Source: RYN-230 sp963834515
GTDB taxonomy: Bacteria; Actinomycetota; Actinomycetes; Streptosporangiales; Streptosporangiaceae
Reading direction: 5' to 3'
Length of the DNA: 64,000 nucleotides
Assembly: GCA_963834515.1 (NCBI GenBank)
Contig: CAWICB010000002.1
Coordinates: forward strand, 372,001 to 436,000
Every line of letters begins with the position of its first letter. Within the stretch, counting starts at the first letter, position 1. Shown piece after piece: positions 24,297-32,972 of the stretch. The position numbers were made by a program, and so were the translations under genes. Below the pieces are notes generated by a model, which worked only from the letters and a program-made list of their open reading frames with translations, made no database searches and was not told the DNA's origin.

Positions 24297-25916
24297 TCAG
24301 CCGGTGAACGCGAAATGCTCGAAGTCGAAGTTCGACAGCGGCTGGCCGACCTTTCCGGCCGTGTACCCGGTTATCTTGTCGCTGTACGCGTCGAGCACGT
24401 CGATGTAGGCCGGGATGATGTAGCCGCCCTGGGCGAAGTCGAACTGCTGCATCTGGTAGATGATTTCCTTGCGCAGGGCCGGGTCGGCGGTAGCATTTGC
24501 CTGGTTGTACAGGCTGGTGTAGTCCGCATTGTTGGTGTGCGTCTCGTTGAACGGGGAGCCTTTCAGCATCGACTCCGCGACCTGCGCGAGATAGGGATAG
24601 TAGTTGTAGTAGTCCTGGGCGAATGTCCACTTGAGGTAGTTGGGCCCGAAGAAGACGCCGGACGGGACGTTGCTGAGCTTGACCGTGACGCCGGCCGCCT
24701 TGGCCTGGGCGGCCAGCACGGTGGCCATGGCGACCGTGCCGGTGGCCACCGCCGAGGTGGTCAGGCTCACGGTCAGGTTCTCCTGGCCCGCCTTCTTGAG
24801 CAGGAACTTGGCCTGCGGGACGTCGCCCTGGGCGGGCCGGACCAGCGCGTGGTCGAAGTCGGGATCGTAGGGGGAGAACAAGTCGTTGGCCACCACCCCG
24901 TACCCGTCCAGTGCCGAGTCGATCAGCTGCGGGCGGTCCACCATCAGCCGCAGCGCCTGGCGCACGTTGACGTCGCTGAACGGGGCCTGGTCCACCCGCA
25001 TGGTGAACGGGATGATCTCCCCGGAGTGCGACACCACGGTCCTGATCCCGCTGGTGGTGGCCAGCGCGGCGATCTGCGGCCCGTCCAGCGCGCCGGCCCC
25101 GTCGATGACGCCGGTGGTAAGGGCGTCCTGCAGGCTGGTGTTGTCGCTGAAGTCAATGATGGTCAGGGTGTCCACATAAGGCAGCCCGGACTTCCAGTAG
25201 TCCGGGTTGCGGGTGAACACGCTGCGCTGGCCGGGCGTGAAGCTCTGGTAGACGAACGCGCCGGTGCCCGCCGGGTGGGCCGCGTCGAAGCCGGCCGGGG
25301 CAATGTACAGGTTGTACCAGAACGCGGCCAGCTGCTCGGCGAAGCTGGCGAACGGCTTGGTCAGCTTGACCAGGACGGTGTGCGGCCCCAGGGCCCTGGT
25401 CGCGGCCAGGTCGATCGGGCCGAGGCCGAACTTCCCGGTGAAGTCGTTGCCGTAGACGCGCTGGAACGTGAACAGCACGTCGGCGGAGGTGAAGTCCTGG
25501 CCGTTGGAGAACGTGATCCCGGGCCGCAGCTGGATGACCCACTCGGCCAGCGACCCGTGGTACGCGGTGATCGATTCCGCCAGCACATACTCGATCTGGG
25601 CCTGGGCGTCCAGCTGGACCAGGGGCTGGTAGAGCGACTGCAGCCGGGACGTGTCGATGTAGGTGAGGCTCTTGTGCGGGTCGATGGTGTCCGAGCTGGA
25701 CCCGCCGGTCAGGCCCAGCTTCAGGTCGCCACCCCGGCGCGGCTTCCGGCTGGCCGCGGCCAGCTGCCTGGAGCTGCCGGGGCTGGACCCGCCGCAGCCG
25801 CCCAGCAGGCCGGCCGCCCCGGCCACGGCGCCGGTAGCCGCCATCCCGCGGAGGAACTGGCGTCGTCCCAGCCCTTCGGGCGGCCGGGGCGTGCTGCTGC
25901 GATCCGATCGATCCAC
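24297..25916 (-). CDS. Peptide/nickel-type ABC transporter substrate-binding protein (SBP_bac_5), Tat lipoprotein
   Basis: Binding protein of 539 residues for an oligopeptide-like or glycoside solute. Seen: a twin-arginine signal LGRRQFLRG, hydrophobic core, and lipobox LLGGC, so export is by Tat with lipid anchoring. Mature motifs include GLTGGSSSDTIDPHKSLTY, LADSITAYH-like start, WVIQLRPGITFSNGQDFTSA and VRQALRLMVDRPQLID, which define SBP family 5. GTG 25916 is preferred: GGAGG lies 7 bases upstream, whereas an in-frame GTG at 25931 sits over that site. Likely partner permeases and ATPase are encoded divergently from 27408 onward. Confidence 0.88.
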   Translation of the reverse strand: MDRSDRSSTPRPPEGLGRRQFLRGMAATGAVAGAAGLLGGCGGSSPGSSRQLAAASRKPRRGGDLKLGLTGGSSSDTIDPHKSLTYIDTSRLQSLYQPLVQLDAQAQIEYVLAESITAYHGSLAEWVIQLRPGITFSNGQDFTSADVLFTFQRVYGNDFTGKFGLGPIDLAATRALGPHTVLVKLTKPFASFAEQLAAFWYNLYIAPAGFDAAHPAGTGAFVYQSFTPGQRSVFTRNPDYWKSGLPYVDTLTIIDFSDNTSLQDALTTGVIDGAGALDGPQIAALATTSGIRTVVSHSGEIIPFTMRVDQAPFSDVNVRQALRLMVDRPQLIDSALDGYGVVANDLFSPYDPDFDHALVRPAQGDVPQAKFLLKKAGQENLTVSLTTSAVATGTVAMATVLAAQAKAAGVTVKLSNVPSGVFFGPNYLKWTFAQDYYNYYPYLAQVAESMLKGSPFNETHTNNADYTSLYNQANATADPALRKEIIYQMQQFDFAQGGYIIPAYIDVLDAYSDKITGYTAGKVGQPLSNFDFEHFAFTG

Positions 25917-25971
25917 GGGACCTACCTCCACGAGATTCTGCCTGTTGATGCGGGTGGCATGCTGCGGGCGG

Positions 25972-27003
25972 CTAACCGGCCACCAGGAGGACCTTGCCGA
26001 CGTGCTGGCGGCGTTCCAGGAAGCGGTGCGCCGCCGCGGCGTCGCTGACCGGGAACGTGGCGGCGACCGGCACGGTCACCGCGCCGCGCCGGATGAGGTC
26101 CAGCGACATGGCCAGATCGCCCGGCGGGGCGACCCGGAAGCCGACGATCCGCCAGCCGTTCCGGAACAGCGGGATCAGGTCGAGTGGCACCACCTCGCCG
26201 GCGTGGGCACCGCAGGTGACCAGGGTGCCTTCCTCGCGGAGCAGGGCCAGGTGGGTGCCGAACAGCTCGCCGCCCACGGTGTCCAGCACCGCGTCGAAGC
26301 GGCGGCCGCCCGCGGCGTCCAGCAGCCGGGCGGTGATGTCGCCGTCGCCCCGGACCACGACCACGTCCGCGCCGAGCGCGGCGACCTGGTCCACCTTGGC
26401 CGCCGTGCCGACCGTGGCCAGCACGGTGGCGCCAGCCAGCTTGGCGCACTGCACCAGGGCGCCCGCCACCCCGCCGGAGGCCGACGGGACCAGGACCAGG
26501 TCACCGGGCCGGACCAGGGCCAGCCGGTTGACCATGTGCCACGCGGTGCTCACCACACACTGGCCGGCCGCCATGGCCAGCGGGTCATCGCCGGACTGCA
26601 GCGGGACCACCACCTCGGCCGGCACGCGGACCAGCTCGCCGTACCCGCCCCACCGGGTGGTGCCGAAGACCTCGAAGTCCGGGCACAGATCGGGCCGCCA
26701 GCAGGCGCACTGCGGGCAGCGGCCGCAGCTGTACTGCTGCAGGGCGGTCACCAGGTCCCCGGGGCGGACGGGGCCGCCCTGGCTGCCCACCGCCAGCACC
26801 GTGCCGGTGAACTCCGCGCCGAGGACCATCGGCAGCCGGAACGGCCAGCGCGACGTGCCGGCCCGGGAATCGAGGTCGGAATGGTTGACCCCGCACGCCT
26901 GCACCTGCACCAGGACATCGCTGGCCCCGAATCCCGGGTCCGGGATGTCCGCGTAGCACATGACGTCCGCGGGCCCGTATTCGAAGAACGCCGCCGCTTT
27001 CAC
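25972..27003 (-). CDS. Zinc-type medium-chain dehydrogenase/quinone oxidoreductase
   Basis: NAD(P)H-dependent MDR-family enzyme of 343 residues. Seen: VQACGVNHSDLDSRAG near the catalytic site, GAEFTGTVLAVGSQ, a structural zinc lobe with four cysteines (YSCGRCPQCACWRPDLC), and a Rossmann segment VPSASGGVAGALVQCAKLAG. The catalytic-zinc histidine of alcohol dehydrogenases (GHE motif) is replaced by GAE, so the enzyme may lack catalytic zinc and resemble quinone oxidoreductases. GTG start. It lies between the peptide-type binding protein (same strand) and the permeases; a role in processing the transported compound is only a guess. Confidence 0.85.
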   Translation of the reverse strand: MKAAAFFEYGPADVMCYADIPDPGFGASDVLVQVQACGVNHSDLDSRAGTSRWPFRLPMVLGAEFTGTVLAVGSQGGPVRPGDLVTALQQYSCGRCPQCACWRPDLCPDFEVFGTTRWGGYGELVRVPAEVVVPLQSGDDPLAMAAGQCVVSTAWHMVNRLALVRPGDLVLVPSASGGVAGALVQCAKLAGATVLATVGTAAKVDQVAALGADVVVVRGDGDITARLLDAAGGRRFDAVLDTVGGELFGTHLALLREEGTLVTCGAHAGEVVPLDLIPLFRNGWRIVGFRVAPPGDLAMSLDLIRRGAVTVPVAATFPVSDAAAAHRFLERRQHVGKVLLVAG

Positions 27004-27407
27004 CGGGCCGTAATTCCCGGCTCCGCCGTAACACCTGACACAGGCTGCCCAGCTCCCACTGATACGACACTGAATTACTAAGCCGATTCGCAGGTAAAAG
27101 GCGATCGGCCCAGGCCAGGCAGCTCGAGCTGGCGGACGGCGAAGCTGCCCAGCGGTCGGGTTCGTGCTCTGCCGAGAATATCGCCGTTAAGGACGGGATA
27201 CGGGCGGAATCTGAGTAATAGCTCACTTGCGGGCGGCTGTTCACGTCCCCGCCGCTAGCCTCGCATGACCGCCCAGTAAGCCTGCTACTAATACGAAGCG
27301 TAATAGTGCACGAATTCACCGCTATTCTCGTTGTCCCGGCTAATCGGCCCGGTTACGGTAGGGCTTGGCTCAGCCGGCCGTGCACGCCGGCGGGAGGGAT
27401 CGACGAC
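27004..27407. promoter_or_regulatory. Divergent intergenic region ahead of the peptide-type permease operon
   Basis: About 400 bases between the oxidoreductase (minus) and the first permease (plus). The section at 27270-27320 is AT-richer (TACTAATACGAAGCGTAATAG) and could hold the promoter. An in-frame ATG at 27306 would add 34 residues to the permease, but CGGGAGGGAT ahead of GTG 27408 marks the likelier start. No operator was recognised. Confidence 0.4.
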
Positions 27408-28400
27408 GTGGCCGCTGCCCGGGCCGTCCGGCCCCCCCATCCGGTCCGCCACCTCATCGGGCGGCGGGCCGCGGCCGGCGTGTTCACCCTGGCTGCCGTA
27501 TCCGTGCTGGTGTTCCTGGCCACCGAGGTGCTGCCGGGCAATGCGGCCGTGGCCGTGCTGGGCCGCACCGCGGCCGGCAACCCGGCCGGGGTGCGGCGGC
27601 TGGAGGCCGCGCTGCACCTCAACCGCGGGCTGGCCGACCAGTACTGGCTCTGGTTCTCCGGCGTGCTGACCGGCCACCTCGGGCATTCCCTGGCCAACGG
27701 CCAGCCGGTCTGGGGCTATGTCGCGCCCCGGCTGGTCAACTCCGCGGTGCTGATGCTGGTCGCCGGGGTGATCGGGACGCTGCTCGGGGTTGGCCTGGGC
27801 ATCCTGGCCGCGCTGCGCAAGGACAGCTGGCTGGACCATGTCACCGCGGTGGGTGCGCTGGCCGTCACCGCGCTGCCCGAGTTCGTGGTCGCGATCGGCC
27901 TGATCATCCTGTTCTCGACCGTGGTCATGCACCTGCTGCCCGCGGTGTCGGTGCTGGCCCCGGGCAGCTACGCGTGGCACGCGCCCGGGCTGCTGGTCCT
28001 GCCGGTGGCCACCCTGGTCATCGTGATCGTGCCGTATATCCAGCGGATGACGCGGGCCGCGATGATCGAGGCCCTCCAGTCCGACTACGCGGAGATGGCC
28101 CGGCTCAAGGGGGTGCCGGGGTGGCGGATCGCGGTGCAGCACGCGCTGCCCAACGCGACCGCGCCGGTCATCCAGGTCATCGGCCTGAACTTCCTGTACC
28201 TGGCGGGCGGGGTGGTCATCGTGGAGTACGTCTTCGCGTTCCCCGGCATCGGCCAGGGCCTGGTGTACGCCGTGGATGACCGGGACATCCCGGTCATCCA
28301 GTTCATCGTGGTGGTGCTGGCCGCGTTCTACGTGGTGCTGAACATCGTGACCGACGTGGTCGCGCTGCTGGCCACGCCCCGGCACCGGATTCCCCGGTAG
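27408..28400 (+). CDS. ABC transporter permease, DppB/OppB type
   Basis: Inner-membrane permease of 330 residues with about six helices. Seen: RRAAAGVFTLAAVSVLVFLA at the N-terminus, the periplasmic LPGNAAVAVLG segment, HSLANGQPVWGYVAPRLVNS, and the EAA-type cytoplasmic loop YAEMARLKGVPGWRIAVQHA that contacts the ATPase. The next permease begins 17 bases downstream, so this is the first gene of an operon. It forms the membrane channel together with the DppC-type protein. GTG 27408 has a GGGAGG ribosome site. Confidence 0.9.
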   Translation: MAAARAVRPPHPVRHLIGRRAAAGVFTLAAVSVLVFLATEVLPGNAAVAVLGRTAAGNPAGVRRLEAALHLNRGLADQYWLWFSGVLTGHLGHSLANGQPVWGYVAPRLVNSAVLMLVAGVIGTLLGVGLGILAALRKDSWLDHVTAVGALAVTALPEFVVAIGLIILFSTVVMHLLPAVSVLAPGSYAWHAPGLLVLPVATLVIVIVPYIQRMTRAAMIEALQSDYAEMARLKGVPGWRIAVQHALPNATAPVIQVIGLNFLYLAGGVVIVEYVFAFPGIGQGLVYAVDDRDIPVIQFIVVVLAAFYVVLNIVTDVVALLATPRHRIPR

Positions 28401-28417
28401 CAGCGGAGGCGCATGCG

Positions 28418-29329
28418 ATGACGGCTGCTCACCCAGCACGGCTGCGCCGCCACCCATGGCTGGCCATCCTGGGCCGTGCGGCCCGCACCCCGCGCGGCGC
28501 GGCCGGGCTTGGCCTGGCCTGCTTGGTGGCCGCGGTCGCGATCACCGGCCCGCTGCTGACCCCGCACCCGGCGCAGGCGCTGCTCACGTTCCCGTTCGCC
28601 CGGCCGTCCGGCGGGTACCCGTTCGGCGCGGACTTCCTCGGCCGTGACGTGCTGTCCCGGGTACTGGACGGCGGCTGGCTGCTGCTGCTGATGGCGGTCA
28701 GCGCGACCGCGATCGGGATCGCCGCCGGGGCCGCCACCGGGATCAGCGCCGCCTACCTGCGCGGGCCAGCCGACGGCCTGCTCATGCGGACCGTGGACGT
28801 AGTCCTCGCCTTCCCCCAGCTGGTCTTCGCGTTGCTGCTGCTCAGCATCCTGGGCCCGGCGTTGTGGCTGATCGTGCTCGCGGTCGGCCTGAGCCACGCC
28901 CCGGCCGTGGCCCGGGTGCTGCGCGCCGCGACCCTGGACATCGCCGAGCGGGACTACGTCAAAGCGGCCGAACTGCAGGGCATGCGCCCGGCCGCGGTGA
29001 TGGCCAGGGAGATCCTGCCCAGCCTGAGCACCCCGCTGATGGTGGAGGCTGGGCTGCGGCTGACCTACTCGATCATCATCATGTCCGGGCTGGCCTTCCT
29101 CGGCTTCGGCCAGCAGCCGCCCGCCGCCAACTGGGGAATGATGATCAACGAGAACCGGGCGGGCCTGGCCCTCAACCCGTGGGCGGTGATCATCCCGGCC
29201 ACGATGATCGCCCTGCTCACCATCGGCACCAACCTGCTGACCGACGCGATCGGCCGGGCCGCCCTCGGGGAGGACCGCAGGCCCGAGGAAGCGGCCCTGG
29301 CCGATGAGCTGACCGTGGCTGGCCGATGA
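28418..29329 (+). CDS. ABC transporter permease, DppC/OppC type
   Basis: Second permease subunit, 303 residues. Seen: a short cytosolic N-terminus, helix GAAGLGLACLVAAVAITGPLL-like (about 24-44), YPFGADFLGRDVLSRVLDGG before the core domain, and the EAA loop DYVKAAELQGMRPAAVMARE. Its stop overlaps the ATG of the ATPase gene (ATGA), indicating coupled expression. It pairs with the preceding DppB-type protein to form the channel. Confidence 0.9.
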   Translation: MTAAHPARLRRHPWLAILGRAARTPRGAAGLGLACLVAAVAITGPLLTPHPAQALLTFPFARPSGGYPFGADFLGRDVLSRVLDGGWLLLLMAVSATAIGIAAGAATGISAAYLRGPADGLLMRTVDVVLAFPQLVFALLLLSILGPALWLIVLAVGLSHAPAVARVLRAATLDIAERDYVKAAELQGMRPAAVMAREILPSLSTPLMVEAGLRLTYSIIIMSGLAFLGFGQQPPAANWGMMINENRAGLALNPWAVIIPATMIALLTIGTNLLTDAIGRAALGEDRRPEEAALADELTVAGR

Positions 29330-31210
29330 CCGGGCGAGACCGGCTGGCCGTCCGCGGGCTGGAGGTCCGCAGCGGGCGGCACGGGCCGCCGGTGGTCAGC
29401 GGGATCTCGTTCGCGGTGCGGCCCGGGGCGGTGCTCGGCCTGGTCGGCGAGTCCGGGTCGGGCAAGACCACGGTCGCGCTGGCCCTGCTCGGCCACACCC
29501 GGCGCGGGCTGTCCGTGGCCGGCGGCGAGATCCGGCTGGACGGTACCGACCTGCTCCAGCTCCCGCCTGGCCGGCTGCGCGCGCTGCGCGGGTCGGCGGT
29601 CAGCTACGTGCCGCAGGATCCGGCGGCGGCGCTGAACCCGGCGCTGCGGATCGGGTACCAGTTACGCGAGGCGCTGCGGGTGCACCCGGGCCGCTGCGCG
29701 GACCCGGATACCCGGATCCGCGCGGTGCTGCACGAGGCGTCCCTGGACACCCCGGCGGACCTGCTGCGGCGATACCCGCATCAGCTGTCCGGGGGCCAGC
29801 AGCAGCGGGTCGTGCTGGCCATGGCGTTCGCCTGCCGGCCCGCGCTGATCGTCCTCGACGAGCCCGCCACCGGCCTCGACGTGTCCACCCAGCGGCGCGT
29901 GCTGGACACGATCCGGCGGCTCTGCCACGGCTCCGCGGTGGCCGCCGTGTACGTGAGCCATGACCTGGCCGTGGTCAGCGAGCTGGCCGACCAGGTGGCC
30001 GTGATGTACGCCGGCCGGATCGTGGAGGCCGGCCCGGCCGCCGCGCTGTTCGCCGGGCCGCGGCACCCGTACACCCGGGGGCTGCTGGCCGCGGTCCCCG
30101 ACCCGGGCGGCGGCCGGCCGCTGACCGGGATACCCGGGCAGCAGCCGCCGCCCGGCCGCCGCGGCCCGGGCTGCGCGTTCGCGCCGCGCTGCGAGCTGGC
30201 CGGTGCGCAGTGCCGGGAGCACGAGCCGGAGCCGGTCCCGGTGCCCAGCTACGCCGGGCCCAGCCGCCTGGGGCCCAGCCGCCTGGAGCCCAGCCAGCGC
30301 GCCCAGCCAGCCAGCGCCCAGCCATACCGTGCGCTGCTTCCGCGCGGCGCAGGTGGCGGCCTGGCCGGCCGGCCCGCCAGCGGCCCAGCTGACCGCGGCC
30401 GGGCACGGCACCGGGCCGCCGGTGCTGCTGTCGGTGCGCGCGGTATCGGCCCGCTACCACGGCGTGCCCGCGCTGTCCGGTATCAGCCTGGACGTGCCGG
30501 CCCGCGGCTGCGTGGCTGTGGTCGGCGAGTCCGGCTCGGGCAAGACCACACTGGCCCGGTGCATCACCGGGCTGCAGCAGGACTGGACGGGCGAGGTGGC
30601 GCTGCGCGGCGTCCCGCTGGCCCACGCCGCCCGGCATCGCCCGCGGCCGGTGCTGAAGCAGATCCAGTACGTGTTCCAGAACCCGTACACCTCGCTCAAC
30701 CCGAGGAAGACGATCGGCCAGATCGTGGCCGAGCCGGTGCAGCGCTTTCTCGGCCTGCCCCGGGCCGAGCAGGCCGACCGGGTGGCCCAGGTGCTCGGCG
30801 ACGTGGCCCTGGGCAGCGGTTTCCTGTCCCGCTACCCCGATCAGCTGTCCGGCGGCGAGCGGCAGCGGGTCGCCATCGCGCGGGCCCTGGCCGCCGAGCC
30901 GGACGTGCTCATTTGCGACGAGGTCACCTCGGCGCTGGACGTCTCGGTGCAGGCGGTCATCGTGGAGCTGCTCCGGGCCGCGGCGGTGCAGCGCCAGCTG
31001 GCCATGATCTTCATCACGCACAACCTGGCCCTGGTGCGCAGCGTGGCCCAGCACGCGGTGGTGCTGAGGAATGGCGGGATCGTGGAGGCCGGGCCGGCCG
31101 GGCAGATCCTGGCCCAGCCAGCCAGCGGGTACACCGCACGGCTGCTGGCCGACGCACCCCGGCTGGCCCGGCCCGGCGAGCCGCCCGCCAGCCGGCCGGC
31201 CGCGGGCTGA
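29326..31210 (+). CDS. Fused double ABC ATPase (DppD-DppF type), one-base frameshift in the linker
   Basis: Energy-coupling protein with two nucleotide-binding domains. First domain: Walker A GESGSGKTT, signature LSGGQQQRVVLAMAF, Walker B LIVLDEPATGLDVS and the Fe-S-like capping region PGCAFAPRCELAGAQC. Second domain: GESGSGKTT, LSGGERQRVAIARAL, LICDEVTSALDVS. The two lie in different frames: the cap continues as SHTVRCFRAAQVAAW in the +1 frame, so one base too many lies within about 30240-30310, a stretch of short GC repeats. Because the cap end of domain one is already in the second frame, a fused protein with an indel is more likely than two separate genes. Confidence 0.85.
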
Positions 31211-31246
31211 CCGGGCGGCCGGCCGCGGGCTGACCGGGCGGCCGGC
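31201..31246. repeat. Perfect 23-base tandem duplication across the ATPase stop codon
   Basis: Positions 31201-31223 and 31224-31246 are identical. The first copy contains the last codons and stop of the double ATPase; the second lies in the 3' untranslated region. Both copies are rich in GGCCGGC and may also fold, perhaps acting as a weak terminator. Confidence 0.8.
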
Positions 31247-31269
31247 CCCGGCCCCTCTATGCTGGCCCG

Positions 31270-31953
31270 GTGGGGTCGGATCCGGCCGTCCAGCAGCTGG
31301 CCCGGCGGGCCGCCGCGCTGGCCGGCCAGCCGGGACGGGCCATCCTGGGCATCACCGGGCCGCCGGCCGCGGGCAAGAGCACGCTGGCCGGGAAGCTGCT
31401 GGCCGGGCTGGGCGGCGCCGCCGCCTACGTCCCGCTGGACGGCTTCCACCTGGCCCACCAGGTGCTGGAGGACCTGGGCACGGTGCACCGCAAAGGCGCG
31501 CCGGACACGTTCGACGCGGCCGGCTACGTGGCGCTGCTCCGGCGGCTGCGCGATCCGGCGGAGGGCACGGTGTACGCGCCGCGGTTCCACCGCGAGATCG
31601 AGGACTCGGTGGCCAGCGCGATCCCGGTGCCGCCTGGTGCCCGGCTGGTCATCACCGAGGGCAACTACCTCCTGGTCCGGTCCGGGCCGTGGGCCGGGTT
31701 GGCCGGGCTGCTCGACGAGGTCTGGTATCTCGACCTCGACGAGCCGACCAGGCTGCGCTGGCTGGCCAGCCGGCACGAGCGCTACGGGCGCAGCGCGGCC
31801 GAGGCGGCGGCCCGGGCCAGTGGCCCTGACCAGCGCAACGCCGAGCTCATCGAGTCCACCAGGCCGTACGCCGATCTGGTCATCTCGGTCACCCCGGCCG
31901 GTTACGCGGTCCAGCCCGGCAGCGGTGAATCATCCACGTACCTGATCTCGTAG
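31270..31953 (+). CDS. P-loop nucleoside/sugar kinase family protein (uridine kinase-like)
   Basis: Kinase of 227 residues in the phosphoribulokinase/uridine kinase superfamily. Seen: GITGPPAAGKSTLAGKLLA (Walker A) at about 26-44, VPLDGFHLAHQVL with the acceptor-binding Asp-Gly-Phe-His typical of the bacterial FrcK/YFH7-like group, KGAPDTFDAAGYVALL and TEGNYLLV (Walker B-like). GTG start. The C-terminus overlaps the convergent SnoaL-like gene by 52 bases. The substrate may be fructose, a nucleoside or pantothenate-like alcohol; the sequence does not decide. It could act on the solute imported by the upstream transporter. Confidence 0.82.
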   Translation: MGSDPAVQQLARRAAALAGQPGRAILGITGPPAAGKSTLAGKLLAGLGGAAAYVPLDGFHLAHQVLEDLGTVHRKGAPDTFDAAGYVALLRRLRDPAEGTVYAPRFHREIEDSVASAIPVPPGARLVITEGNYLLVRSGPWAGLAGLLDEVWYLDLDEPTRLRWLASRHERYGRSAAEAAARASGPDQRNAELIESTRPYADLVISVTPAGYAVQPGSGESSTYLIS

Positions 31954-32336
31954 CTCCGCTCGGCGAACTTCCAGCCGTCCGGGGTGCGCTGGTAGCGGTC
32001 GTGATAGACGGCGTAGTTCAGCTCCGAGCGGCCGTCCCGGAAGTGCAGCAGCTCGCACAGGTAGGCGCGGCCGGACGCGGCGTCGCCGTCCAGCTGGATC
32101 GTGCCCGGGTGCGTGGTCTGCACGAAGTGGTCCAGCAGCGACTCACGCCGTCCGCCCATGGCGGCGATCTCCTCCCGGCCGGTGAGCTCGACGCCGACAT
32201 TGGGCATCCGCAGCGCGCCGTCGTCGGTGAACAGCGACGCGGCGCGGCCATAGTCGTTCATCATCGCCGCGTCGGTGAACTCGCCGCGCAGCGCCTCGAT
32301 CTCGACCCGGTCAGCCATGGCCTGAAAGTCGCTCAT
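31902..32336 (-). CDS. SnoaL-like/NTF2-fold protein
   Basis: Cytosolic 144-residue alpha+beta cone protein. Seen: an N-terminal helix (EIEALRGEFTDAAMMNDYGR), LFTDDGALRMPNVGVELTGR, and C-terminal strands ending YHDRYQRTPDGWKFAERSY, the common layout of SnoaL_4-type polyketide-cyclase-like proteins. Strong GGAGGTGA ribosome site ahead of the ATG. It starts 7 bases after yceI-like stop, so these two form an operon transcribed away from the ECF41 sigma factor and may be its targets. Enzymatic function not known. Confidence 0.82.
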   Translation of the reverse strand: MSDFQAMADRVEIEALRGEFTDAAMMNDYGRAASLFTDDGALRMPNVGVELTGREEIAAMGGRRESLLDHFVQTTHPGTIQLDGDAASGRAYLCELLHFRDGRSELNYAVYHDRYQRTPDGWKFAERSYEIRYVDDSPLPGWTA

Positions 32337-32343
32337 CAGCAGC

Positions 32344-32898
32344 TCACCTCCGGGTGAATACGGCGTGGATGGTGAGCGTGTTGTGCATCGAGACCAGGCC
32401 CAGCCGGTTCCAGGTCAGGCCGAAGTCGCCCCGGTTGATGTGCACGCCGGCGCGGAGCCAGATCTCGCCGTCGCCCGGCACCGACGCCGCGGCATCGAAT
32501 GACAGCGCCCGGGTCGTGTCGCGCACGGTCAGCGCGCCGGCCACGGTGACGTGCGGCCCGGCCAGCTGGATACCGTCTGCGGTGAACGTGATGTCCGGGT
32601 AGCGCTCGGCGTCGAAGAAGTCCGCCGAGCGCAGGTGCGTGTCCCGCCTGGTGTTCCCGGTGTCGATGGACGCCGCGGTCACCACGACGGTCCCGCTGAC
32701 CTCGCCGTCCGCGGTTACCGTGCCGGTCCCGCTGACCTCGCGGAACGCGCCGTTCACCCGGAGCAGGCCGCCGGCGCTGCTGTTCCTGAGCCGGACGCTG
32801 GACCGGTGCGGATCCAGCCCCCATTGCCCGGCCAGGGTCCCGCCCCGCAGCAGGGCCTGCAGCGCCGGTGCGGTTAGCTGTCCTGAGAGTGCCTGCAT
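32344..32898 (-). CDS. YceI family protein
   Basis: Lipocalin-like beta-barrel protein of 184 residues believed to bind polyisoprenoid or amphiphilic compounds. Seen: GQWGLDPHRSSVRLRNSSAG at the N-terminus (the WxxDxxHSxxxF pattern in variant form), VTAASIDTGNTRRDTHLRS, FFDAERYPDITFTADGIQL and VHINRGDFGLTWNR near the end, all standard YceI elements. No signal peptide is visible, so it is the cytosolic actinobacterial form. It is divergent from the ECF41 sigma gene, with the candidate sigma-dependent promoter in the 74-base gap. Confidence 0.92.
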   Translation of the reverse strand: MQALSGQLTAPALQALLRGGTLAGQWGLDPHRSSVRLRNSSAGGLLRVNGAFREVSGTGTVTADGEVSGTVVVTAASIDTGNTRRDTHLRSADFFDAERYPDITFTADGIQLAGPHVTVAGALTVRDTTRALSFDAAASVPGDGEIWLRAGVHINRGDFGLTWNRLGLVSMHNTLTIHAVFTRR

Positions 32899-32909
32899 GA
32901 TGGCCGCCT

Positions 32910-32936
32910 TGTCACATCAAACGGTGCTGAGGTGTC
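32910..32936 (+). promoter_or_regulatory. Candidate ECF41-dependent promoter
   Basis: TGTCACA at 32910-32916 is separated by exactly 16 bases from TGTC at 32933-32936, close to the published ECF41 consensus TGTCACA-N16-CGTC. The sigma gene starts 36 bases further on. A second TGTCACC and its inverted partner TGACA (TGTCACCTGGATGACA, 32933-32948) follow, which could serve the divergent yceI gene. Autoregulation is typical of ECF41 systems; here it is inferred. Confidence 0.5.
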
Positions 32937-32972
32937 ACCTGGATGACACGCCGTGGTGGAGGAATGTGACCG

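Noticed and set aside
30203..31210. Separate second ATPase gene starting at GTG 30203
   Set aside because: Its first 35 residues are a shadow of the first domain; the conserved cap end of domain one lies in this frame, so a fused protein with an indel explains the data better.
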